Origin: Roseomonas sp. E05
GTDB taxonomy: Bacteria; Pseudomonadota; Alphaproteobacteria; Acetobacterales; Acetobacteraceae
DNA: 64,000 nt
Reading direction: 5' to 3'
NCBI RefSeq assembly: GCF_030063475.1
Contig: NZ_JASIRT010000001.1
Location: forward strand, 1-64,000
The notes beneath the pieces were generated by a model, which saw nothing but the letters and a program-made list of their open reading frames with translations, made no database searches and was not told the DNA's origin. A program made the translations under genes and the position numbers. Shown here piece after piece: positions 34,913 to 42,255 of the stretch. Every line of letters begins with the position of its first letter. The stretch's first letter is position 1.

Positions 34913-36175
34913 TCATGGCAGGGCTTCGAGGGCGCTGCGGGCTGCCGCCTCGCCCGTCTCCCAGGCACCGCCGACCGTGCCGGCGAAGCGTGGATGGCAG
35001 GCCTCGCCGGCGAAGCAGAGCCGCCCTTCCGCCAGAGGCGCCGCCAGCATGCGCCGCGCCATCGCGCGGCCGGGCCGGGCGTAGGAATAGGCGCCCCGCG
35101 CGAAAGGGTCGGTGCCCCAGTGGCTGGCCAGCACCCCCTCCCGGCGCAGGGCGCGGTCCGCGCGGGCCCCATAGGCACGGCGCAGCTCGGCGAAGGCGAA
35201 GTCGGCGAGCGCCGCCTCCCCTTCCTCGGCCAGCGCCCAGGCCGCGCCGCCGCCGACAAAGCCCATCAGGTGGTCCCGCCCGAAGGGCCAGGCGATGAAG
35301 GTCATCGCCTCCTCCTCCTCCCGCGCGACGTGCCGTTCCAGGCCGGTGAAGGGCTCCAGGTCCAGCCGGTCATCGCCGGCGGCGCGCAGGCCGAGCTTGG
35401 TCAGCAGACCGAGCGGCAGGTCATGGATGGCCTGCTCCGTCCCGGCGGGCAGGGCCGGCTCGAAGCGCAGCCCGCCAGCGGCCAGCACGGCGGTGGGCAG
35501 GGTGACGATGGCCGCCCGCGCCGCGATCCGGCCGAAGCCGCCCTCGGCCACCACGCCCCCGGCTTCGCCCCAGCGCAGCCGCTCCGCCACGGCGCCATAG
35601 GCAATGGGCAGGCCGGCGGCGAGGCCGGCGAGCAGCGCGCCGATGCCGCCGGGCAGCAGCAGGTTGGGGCCGCCGAGCTGCGTGGCCAGGAAATCCCGCA
35701 GGTCCATCGCGGCGAGCGGCGCGGCGGCGATCACCGGCCCCTCCCAGTGCGCCACCGTGGCGTCCCAGAAGCCGCCGCGCGGGGCATAGTCGGCGGCGGT
35801 GGCCTCGGGCGGCGCTGCCGCCAGAGCGGCCTCCAGGCGGGGATGGAAGGCGGCATAGGCGGCGTCATAGGCCGCCATCTCCGCCGCGGTGGCGCGCCGG
35901 CCGTCGAGGAGGCAGACATGGCGGCGCACGGCGTCATGGTCGAAGGGCTCCGCCTTCGCCGCCAGCGCGGTCAGCGGGTTCTCCCCGGCCTGGTGCAGCC
36001 AGGTGGCGCCCAGGTCGAAGGGAGCGTCGAGCGTGGCGGTGTCGGTCCAGGCGCGGCCGCCGGGGCGGTCGCGCGCCTCCAGCACCTGCACGCTGCGTCC
36101 GGCGGCCAGCACGGCCCGCGCCGCGGCAATGCCCGCCGCGCCGGCGCCGATGACCAGGATGTCGGGGTCGCTCAC
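34913..36175 (-). CDS. FAD-dependent amine oxidase family protein
   Basis: A 420-residue flavoprotein. The dinucleotide fold is DILVIGAGAAGIAAARAVLAAGRSVQVLEARDRPGGRAWT. The N-terminal GATWLHQAGENPL and the C-terminal LCFAGEACHPRFAGTVGGAWETGEAAA match the monoamine / polyamine oxidase family. The start is taken as GTG 36175, 14 bp after the YccF gene; ATG 36226 would overlap it. The substrate is unknown. There is no signal peptide. Confidence 0.88.
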   Translation of the reverse strand: MSDPDILVIGAGAAGIAAARAVLAAGRSVQVLEARDRPGGRAWTDTATLDAPFDLGATWLHQAGENPLTALAAKAEPFDHDAVRRHVCLLDGRRATAAEMAAYDAAYAAFHPRLEAALAAAPPEATAADYAPRGGFWDATVAHWEGPVIAAAPLAAMDLRDFLATQLGGPNLLLPGGIGALLAGLAAGLPIAYGAVAERLRWGEAGGVVAEGGFGRIAARAAIVTLPTAVLAAGGLRFEPALPAGTEQAIHDLPLGLLTKLGLRAAGDDRLDLEPFTGLERHVAREEEEAMTFIAWPFGRDHLMGFVGGGAAWALAEEGEAALADFAFAELRRAYGARADRALRREGVLASHWGTDPFARGAYSYARPGRAMARRMLAAPLAEGRLCFAGEACHPRFAGTVGGAWETGEAAARSALEALP

Positions 36176-36188
36176 CGGGGCCGCGCCG

Positions 36189-36650
36189 TCAGTCGCGCCG
36201 CCCCCGCTCCCCGGCCGTCCGGCCACGGCCGAGCTCGGCCGCGTCCGCCACCGAATTCGGCACCACCCGCTTGCCGACCGGGAAGAGCGAGGCGGCCGCG
36301 AGCTTCAGATGCGCCCAGGCGAAGGGCAGTCCGATGATGGTGACGGCGGTGCTCACCGCCAGGGTGAGGTGCGCGATGCAGAGCCAGAGGCCCGCCAGCA
36401 GGAACCAGATCAGGTTGGCCAGCCAGCCGAGCGGGCCGGAGCCGATGGTGCCGAAGCCGTTCAGGTCCTCGGTGGAGACGAGGCGGCGGCCGAAGGGGGC
36501 GAAGCTGTAGCTGGCCATCATCAGGCAGGCGCGTGCCCAGGGCAGACCGATCACGGTGATCGCCATGATCCCCGCCGCCAGCAGCCACAGCAGCGCCGGG
36601 ATGAAGCCCAGGCCCGGCACGTTCCACAGGATGTTCAGCAGCAGTGCCAC
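36189..36650 (-). CDS. YccF-domain inner-membrane protein
   Basis: A 153-residue protein with two YccF repeats: NILWNVPGLGFIPALLWLLAAGIMAITVIGLPWARACL, and then the later LIWFLLAGLWLCIAHL. Each repeat ends IGLPxAxAxxKLA. The function is unknown. It precedes the amine-oxidase gene on the same strand by 13 bp and is divergent from the molybdoenzyme gene. Confidence 0.88.
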   Translation of the reverse strand: MALLLNILWNVPGLGFIPALLWLLAAGIMAITVIGLPWARACLMMASYSFAPFGRRLVSTEDLNGFGTIGSGPLGWLANLIWFLLAGLWLCIAHLTLAVSTAVTIIGLPFAWAHLKLAAASLFPVGKRVVPNSVADAAELGRGRTAGERGRRD

Positions 36651-36796
36651 TTACGCCCTCCTTCCGTCTGTCGGCTGAATGCCGCCCGGCCGCTGGGGTT
36701 GCCGATACAGGCCCGGCGCCCGGAAAGCGAGTGGCGGTGCGTGACAGCGGCGCGCTTCGGCCGCAGAGTGCCGGTTTCACCGCAGGAAGGATGGAC

Positions 36797-39103
36797 ATGG
36801 CGAAGCCGATGGATGCGGGGGCGCTGAAGCCCCATTCCTCGCACTGGGGTGCGTTCCGGGCCGGATGGCGGGGCGACACGCTGGTGGTCGAGCCGCATCC
36901 CGCCGATCCGGACCCCTCACCCATCCTCGGCAACTTCGCCGCCGCCCTGCGCCACAAGGCGCGCATCGCCCGGCCGATGGTCCGGCGCGGCTGGCTGGAG
37001 CGCGGGCCCGGCCCGGACAGCGCGCGCGGAAGGGACGAATTCGTCGCCGTCTCCTGGGAGAAGGCGCTGGACCTGCTCGCCGGCGAACTGGCGCGGGTGC
37101 GCGACGCGCACGGGCCGCGCGCCATCTTCGGCGGCTCCTATGGCTGGTCCTCCGCCGGGCGGTTCCACCATGCCCAGAGCCAGGTGCACCGCTTCCTCAA
37201 CCTCGCGCTCGGCGGCTATGTCCGCTCGGTCAACAGCTACAGCGCCGGCGCCTCGGCGGTGATCATCCCGCATATCCTCGGCAACTACGAGGAGATGACG
37301 AAGCACAACGTCACCTGGGAGCAGATCGTCGAGCATACCGGCCTCTGCCTCTCCTTCGGCGGCATGGCGGTGAAGAACAGCGCGGTGGCGAGCGGCGGCG
37401 TCAGCCGCCACATCGAGCGCGGCTCCATGAAAGCCGCCGCCGAGCGCGGCTGCCGCTTCGTGCTGATCGGCCCGCTGCGCGACGACCTGCCGGAGGAGGC
37501 CCGCGCCGAGTGGATCACCATCACCCCCGGCACCGACACGGCGATGATGCTGGGCATGGCGCATACGCTGGTGGCCGAGGGGCTGCATGACCGCGCCTTC
37601 CTGGCCACCCACTGCGTGGGCTGGGAGAAGTTCGAGCCCTATCTGATGGGCCGGACCGACGGCCAGCCAAAGGACGCCGCCTGGGCCAGCGCCCTCTGCG
37701 ACATCCCCGCCGAAACCATCGCCCAGCTCGCGCGCGACGCAGCGAAGACGCGCACGCTGATCAGCATGGCGCATTCCCTGCAGCGCGCCGAGCATGGCGA
37801 GCAGCCCGTGTGGATGGCGATCGTGCTGGCGGCGATGCTGGGCCAGCTCGGCCTGCCCGGCGGCGGCTACAACTACGCGCTGGGCTCCATCGCCCACTAC
37901 GGCAAGCGCTTCAACGCGGTGCCGGTCGCCTCGCTGCCGCAGGGCCGCAACGGCGTGCCGGACTTCATCCCCGTCGCGCGCATCAGCGACCTGTTGCTGA
38001 ACCCCGGCCAGCCCTTCGACTACAATGGCCAGACGCTGACCTATCCCGACATCCGGCTGGTCTACTGGGCCGGCGGCAACCCCTTCCACCACCACCAGGA
38101 CCTCGCCCGGCTGCGCCGTGCCTTCGCGCAGGTGGACACGCTGGTGGTGCACGAGACCGCCTGGACCGCCACCGCCAAGCATGCCGACATCGTCCTCCCC
38201 TGCACCATGACGCTGGAGCGCGAGGATATCGGCGGCCAGACCACCGACCCGCTGCTGATCGCCATGCACCGGCTGGCCGAGCCCTATGCCGAGGCGCGCG
38301 ACGACTACAGCATCTTCGCCGACCTCGCCGAACGCCTGGGCAAGGGGGCGGAATTCACCGAGGGGCGGGACGCGCGTGGCTGGCTGCGCCACCTCTACGA
38401 GCGCACCCGCGCCGCCCTGGCCGAGCGCGGCGACCCCGCCCCCTCCTTCGAGGAGTTCTGGGCCATGGGCGAGCTGGCCCTCCCCCAGAACCCGGACGAT
38501 GGCGGCCCGCTGCGCGCCTTCCACAAGGACCCGGAGGGCGAGTCGCTCTCCACGCCCTCCGGCAAGGTGGAGATCTTCTCCGAGACCATCGCCGGCTTCG
38601 GCTATGACGACTGCCCCGGCCACCCGGCCTGGCTGGCGCCGCAGGACGTGCCGCGCGCGGAGAACCCGCTGTGGCTGGTGGCCAACCAACCCGGGACGCG
38701 GCTGCACAGCCAGCTCGACTTCGGCGGCACCAGCGCGGAGGCCAAGCGGCGCGGGCGCGAGGTGATGCGCATCCACCCGCGGGACGCCAAGGCGCGCGGC
38801 ATCGCCGAGGGCGATATCGTGCGGCTGTTCAACGCGCGCGGCGCCTGCCTGGCCTCGGCATCACTCAGCGAGGCGGTCAGCCCCGGCGTGGTGCAGCTCT
38901 CGACCGGTGCCTGGTACGACCCCGCCGACCCGGCGGAGGACAACCCGCTCTGCGTGCACGGCAACCCGAACGTGCTGACGCGCGATGTCGGCACCTCGCG
39001 GCTGGCGCAGGGCTGCACGGGGCAGCTCACAACGCTCGACGTGGAGAAGTTCACCGGCAACCTGCCGCCGATCCGCGCCTGGGACCCGCCGGCGGAGCGA
39101 TAA
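36797..39103 (+). CDS. molybdopterin-dependent oxidoreductase, BisC/TorZ type
   Basis: A 768-residue member of the DMSO-reductase family. It has no 4Fe-4S cysteine motif and no signal peptide, like biotin sulfoxide reductase BisC. VSWEKALDLLAGEL, IFGGSYGWSSAGRFHHAQSQVHRFLN and the Mo-ligand-region NSYSAGASAVIIPH are visible, as are AKHADIVLP and ETTALE-like blocks. The C-terminal barrel has LWLVANQPGTRLHSQLD. It probably reduces S- or N-oxides in the cytosol. AGGAAGG precedes ATG 36797; ATG 36791 is too close to it. No maturation genes are nearby. Confidence 0.9.
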   Translation: MAKPMDAGALKPHSSHWGAFRAGWRGDTLVVEPHPADPDPSPILGNFAAALRHKARIARPMVRRGWLERGPGPDSARGRDEFVAVSWEKALDLLAGELARVRDAHGPRAIFGGSYGWSSAGRFHHAQSQVHRFLNLALGGYVRSVNSYSAGASAVIIPHILGNYEEMTKHNVTWEQIVEHTGLCLSFGGMAVKNSAVASGGVSRHIERGSMKAAAERGCRFVLIGPLRDDLPEEARAEWITITPGTDTAMMLGMAHTLVAEGLHDRAFLATHCVGWEKFEPYLMGRTDGQPKDAAWASALCDIPAETIAQLARDAAKTRTLISMAHSLQRAEHGEQPVWMAIVLAAMLGQLGLPGGGYNYALGSIAHYGKRFNAVPVASLPQGRNGVPDFIPVARISDLLLNPGQPFDYNGQTLTYPDIRLVYWAGGNPFHHHQDLARLRRAFAQVDTLVVHETAWTATAKHADIVLPCTMTLEREDIGGQTTDPLLIAMHRLAEPYAEARDDYSIFADLAERLGKGAEFTEGRDARGWLRHLYERTRAALAERGDPAPSFEEFWAMGELALPQNPDDGGPLRAFHKDPEGESLSTPSGKVEIFSETIAGFGYDDCPGHPAWLAPQDVPRAENPLWLVANQPGTRLHSQLDFGGTSAEAKRRGREVMRIHPRDAKARGIAEGDIVRLFNARGACLASASLSEAVSPGVVQLSTGAWYDPADPAEDNPLCVHGNPNVLTRDVGTSRLAQGCTGQLTTLDVEKFTGNLPPIRAWDPPAER

Positions 39104-39108
39104 AAAAA

Positions 39109-39145
39109 GTCTGGGGGAAGGAATTCCCCCAGACCCCCATCTTCT
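39109..39145 (+). terminator. hairpin repeat after the molybdoenzyme gene
   Basis: GTCTGGGGGAA (39109-39119) pairs with TTCCCCCAGAC (39124-39134) around GGAA. CCCCATCTTCTTTCTT follows. The sequence and its tail closely match the hairpin after thpR. It begins 5 bp past the stop codon. Confidence 0.75.
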
Positions 39146-39189
39146 TTCTTCAAGTCTCCGGCGCTTGCGGTGAGGCGGAGCCAAACTGG

Positions 39190-39230
39190 CAAAAAGAAGA
39201 AGGGGGTTTGGGGGAATTCATTCCCCCGAC
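39190..39230 (-). terminator. inverted copy of the hairpin repeat, after the patatin gene
   Basis: Read on the minus strand it is GTCGGGGGAA-TGAA-TTCCCCC, then AAACCCCC and TTCTTCTTTTT. This is the same design as the copies at 13719 and 39109, but it faces the other way and serves the minus-strand patatin gene that ends at 39237. Confidence 0.7.
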
Positions 39231-39236
39231 CTTGTT

Positions 39237-40394
39237 TCAGGCCCGGTGCACGTCATGCACCTGGATGCCGCTGCCCGGCGGCGGCATGGCCAGCCAGTTG
39301 CCGTGCAGCAGGGTGGCGCGGGTATCCTCCAGGCCGCTGCGCCAATGGTCGCGCATGGCGGTGGTGGAGAACTCGTAGTCCTTCGCCTGCCCTTCATGCA
39401 CCTGCTGCTGATAGATCAGGTGCAGGATGACCACCTCCGGCAGCCGCTCCAGCCGCTGCCGGGTCTTCTTCTGCTCGGCGTCGAGCCGGTCCTCGGGGAG
39501 CTGCTCCAGCGCGCGCTTCAGCTCCATCTCCAGCGCCCGGATGCGGCGGTAGAAGTCGGTGACGACACGGGTGCGGCTGCTGTAGCGGATGTCCTTCTCG
39601 CGCGAGAGCACCGCCGGCATCGAGCGCGGCACCAGCCCGCGCGCGCTGAACAGGTCCACCTGGAAGGCCAGCGTGTTGCTGTCCCCGATGTTCTCCAGCA
39701 GGTGCTGCAACGGCGTGTTGGAGACGAGGCCGCCATCCCAGAAATAGTCGGTGCCGACCCGCACCATCGGCAGCGAGGGCGGCAGCGCGCCGGAGGCCAT
39801 GATGTGGTCCTCGGTGATGCGCATATGGGCGCTGTCGAAATAGGCGAAGTTGCCGGTGGCGACGTTGACCGCGCCGACCGAGAAGCGGATGCGCCCGTCG
39901 TTCAGCCGGTCGAAGTCCACCAGCTCGCGCAGCGTCCGCCGCAGCGGCTCGCTGCTGTAGAAGGCGGTCGCGGTCTTCGCGCCGGGCAGCGAGAACCAGG
40001 GGTTCGGCATGTTCGGCGCGAAGAATCCGGGCTGGCCCTGCATCATGGTGAGCAGCGCCGAGGCCTCGTGCCGCCACTGGCGGAACAGGTCGCCATCCGG
40101 CAGGGCGCCCCAGATGCGCTCGTTGGTAATGCGCTCCCAGAAGGTGCGCAGCGCGCTGATCCGGTGCTCCGGCGCATTGCCGGCGATCAGCGCGCCGTTC
40201 ACCGCGCCGATGGAGACGCCGGCGATCCAGTCCAGCCCCAGCCCCGCCTCGGCCAGCGCCTCGTAGACCCCGGCCTGGTAGGCGCCCAGCGCCCCGCCGC
40301 CCTGCAGCACCAGCGCGGTCCTGCGCCCGCCGGCCGGGCGCCAGGAAGCCTCGGCGGAAGAAGGGCCGGACGAGGCGGAGGATGGCAGGTCCAT
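39237..40394 (-). CDS. patatin-like phospholipase with DUF3734-type C-terminus
   Basis: A 385-residue enzyme. The oxyanion loop GGGALGAYQAGVYEAL, nucleophile elbow GVSIGAVNGAL and Asp motif DGGLVSNTPLQ form the Ser-Asp dyad. The C-terminal part (EKDIRYSSRTRVVTDFYRRIRALEMELKRAL) is the DUF3734 helical region. It probably hydrolyses lipids. ATG 40394 has GAGGAAA upstream; the frame is open to 40445. Confidence 0.92.
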   Translation of the reverse strand: MDLPSSASSGPSSAEASWRPAGGRRTALVLQGGGALGAYQAGVYEALAEAGLGLDWIAGVSIGAVNGALIAGNAPEHRISALRTFWERITNERIWGALPDGDLFRQWRHEASALLTMMQGQPGFFAPNMPNPWFSLPGAKTATAFYSSEPLRRTLRELVDFDRLNDGRIRFSVGAVNVATGNFAYFDSAHMRITEDHIMASGALPPSLPMVRVGTDYFWDGGLVSNTPLQHLLENIGDSNTLAFQVDLFSARGLVPRSMPAVLSREKDIRYSSRTRVVTDFYRRIRALEMELKRALEQLPEDRLDAEQKKTRQRLERLPEVVILHLIYQQQVHEGQAKDYEFSTTAMRDHWRSGLEDTRATLLHGNWLAMPPPGSGIQVHDVHRA

Positions 40395-40473
40395 CGGCGG
40401 GTTTCCTCGGTCATGGGCGGAAGGGCTCAGATGCGCCCGTTCCACCGCACTGCCAAGCCCCGCGCGGCGCGCC

Positions 40474-41451
40474 TCAGATGCGCAGGTTGAGCCGGTCGAT
40501 CATCGCCTTCTCCTCGCTCCAGGTGCGCTCGGCAAAGGCCTTGTACTCCTCCGGCCCCATGTAGATCACCGGCATGTCGTAGCGGTCGAGGATGGCGATA
40601 TGCTGCGGGTCGTTCACCGCCTTCCTGAAGGCCTCGTCGAGCACGCGCACCACGGCCGGGTCCATTCCCTTCGGCCCGGCGACGCCGTAGGGCGAGGTGG
40701 AGACGATGTCGATGCCAAGCTCCTTGAGGTTCGGCGTCTCGGGGAAGCGCTTCGCCCGCTCCGGCCCCCAGGTGACCAGCAGGCGCAGCCGGCCATCCTT
40801 CACCATCTCGGCCCAGCCGGAGCTGTCGGCCAGCGCGTGGATCTGGCCGCCGAGCAGCGCCGTCACGTTCTCGGAGAAGCCGCGGAAGGGCACATGCGTC
40901 CACTCGATGCCGCGCTGCCCGGCGATCTGCTCCATCGTCAGGTGCAGCGAGGTGCCGACGCCCGGCGTGCCGTAGTTGATGCTGCCCGGCTTCTGCCTGG
41001 CGGCGGCCAGGAACTCGTCGAAGCTCTTCCAGGGCGCGTCGGCGCGCACCACCACGCCGAACAGGTAGCCGGTCAGGTGGCTGACCCAGGTGAAGTCCCG
41101 CAGCGTGTTGAAGGGCGGCTTGTCCACCATCTGCGGATAGCGGAACACGCTGATCGGCATCTGCGACAGGGTGTAGCCATCCGGCTTCTCGTTCACCAGC
41201 GCCTGCGGGCCCAGCACGCCCCCGGCCCCGGCCCGGTTCTCCACGATCACGGGCTGGCCGAGATGGCGGGCGGCGGCCTCGCAGAAGGCGCGCATCTGCA
41301 CGTCCGTGGTGCCGCCGGCGGCCCAGGGCACGATCATGCGGATGGGGCGGCTGGGAAAGCCGCTCTGCGCCAAGGCGGAGGTCGCCAGGGCGGGGGTCGC
41401 CAGCGCACCGGCCGCCAGGGCCAGGGCAGCGCGACGGGTCAGTAGGCTCAT
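40474..41451 (-). CDS. tripartite tricarboxylate transporter (Bug) substrate-binding protein
   Basis: A 325-residue periplasmic receptor. The Tat-like signal is MSLLTRRAALALAAGALATPALATSALAQ. IRMIVPWAAGGTTDVQMRAF, VIVENRAGAGGVLG and HVPFRGFSENVTALLGGQIHAL are Bug-family marks. GAGAGGA lies 8 nt before ATG 41451. No permease is adjacent, and the ligand is unknown. It is divergent from the heme oxygenase gene, with 210 bp between them. Confidence 0.93.
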   Translation of the reverse strand: MSLLTRRAALALAAGALATPALATSALAQSGFPSRPIRMIVPWAAGGTTDVQMRAFCEAAARHLGQPVIVENRAGAGGVLGPQALVNEKPDGYTLSQMPISVFRYPQMVDKPPFNTLRDFTWVSHLTGYLFGVVVRADAPWKSFDEFLAAARQKPGSINYGTPGVGTSLHLTMEQIAGQRGIEWTHVPFRGFSENVTALLGGQIHALADSSGWAEMVKDGRLRLLVTWGPERAKRFPETPNLKELGIDIVSTSPYGVAGPKGMDPAVVRVLDEAFRKAVNDPQHIAILDRYDMPVIYMGPEEYKAFAERTWSEEKAMIDRLNLRI

Positions 41452-41661
41452 CGTCAGAATCCTCTCTGCGCACGGGCTTCTGAAGGCCCGTGACCGCTGC
41501 CAGATGTGGCGCATCCGGCCGGGGCGGCGCAACCATCCTGTCCCCGGGCGCACGCGCCGCGCCGGCGCGCCCTTGACCGGCGGGGCCATACCGGAAGATT
41601 GATCGGCCTCCCACGGTCAGGCGCTGTGCCGATGCCGGCGCTGGGCGAGAATGCAGCGGAT

Positions 41662-42255
41662 ATGACGACGACTTCCCCGACCGCCCGCAAGGCTGGCCTG
41701 CGCTGGCACCTGCGCACGGCGACCCAGGACCTGCACGCGGAGGCCGACCGGCTCGGCCAGGGCTTCGACCTGCGCAGCCGGGCGGGCTACCGCAGCTTCC
41801 TCCGCGCCCATGCGCGCGCCCTGCCCGCGCTGGAAGCGGCCTGCGATGCCGCCGGACTGGAGCAGATGGTGCCGGACTGGCCGCAGCGCCGGCGCCGCAC
41901 GGCGCTGGAGGCGGACCTGGCGCGGCTGGGCGCCGCCTTGCCGCCGGCCGGGCGCGTGACACTTCCCTCCGGGCCTGCCGCGCTGGGCGCCGCCTATGTT
42001 CTGGAAGGCTCCCGGCTCGGTAACGCCATGCTTCTTCGCATCATCCAAAACGCATCAGCCCTCGCGAATGTCAGCGCAACCGCCTATCTCTCGCATATGC
42101 CCGGCCCGGAAGGCTGGCCCGGTTTCCTCGGCCGCCTGGAACAGGCCCTGCCGGAACCCACCCACTGGGCCGAGGCCACCGCCGGCGCGCGCCTTGCCTT
42201 CGACTGTTTCCTGATGGCCATGCACCGAGAAAGGATGGCTCCCCTGCATGCATGA
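41662..42255 (+). CDS. bphO: bacteriophytochrome heme oxygenase (BphO)
   Basis: A 197-residue heme oxygenase. The proximal histidine lies in LRTATQDLHAEADRL, and the distal helix is LGAAYVLEGSRLGNAMLL (GSxLG). It opens heme to biliverdin, the chromophore of the next gene's product. The gene overlaps bphP by 8 bp, so synthesis of chromophore and apoprotein is coupled. ATG 41662 has AGCGGA upstream; ATG 41632 is an alternative. Confidence 0.9.
   Translation: MTTTSPTARKAGLRWHLRTATQDLHAEADRLGQGFDLRSRAGYRSFLRAHARALPALEAACDAAGLEQMVPDWPQRRRRTALEADLARLGAALPPAGRVTLPSGPAALGAAYVLEGSRLGNAMLLRIIQNASALANVSATAYLSHMPGPEGWPGFLGRLEQALPEPTHWAEATAGARLAFDCFLMAMHRERMAPLHA

Noticed and set aside
36797-39103. Formate dehydrogenase or nitrate reductase as identity of the molybdoenzyme
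   Set aside because: The N-terminal 4Fe-4S cysteines and a Sec/Cys ligand are absent. The NSYSAGAS region fits the BisC/TorZ group instead.
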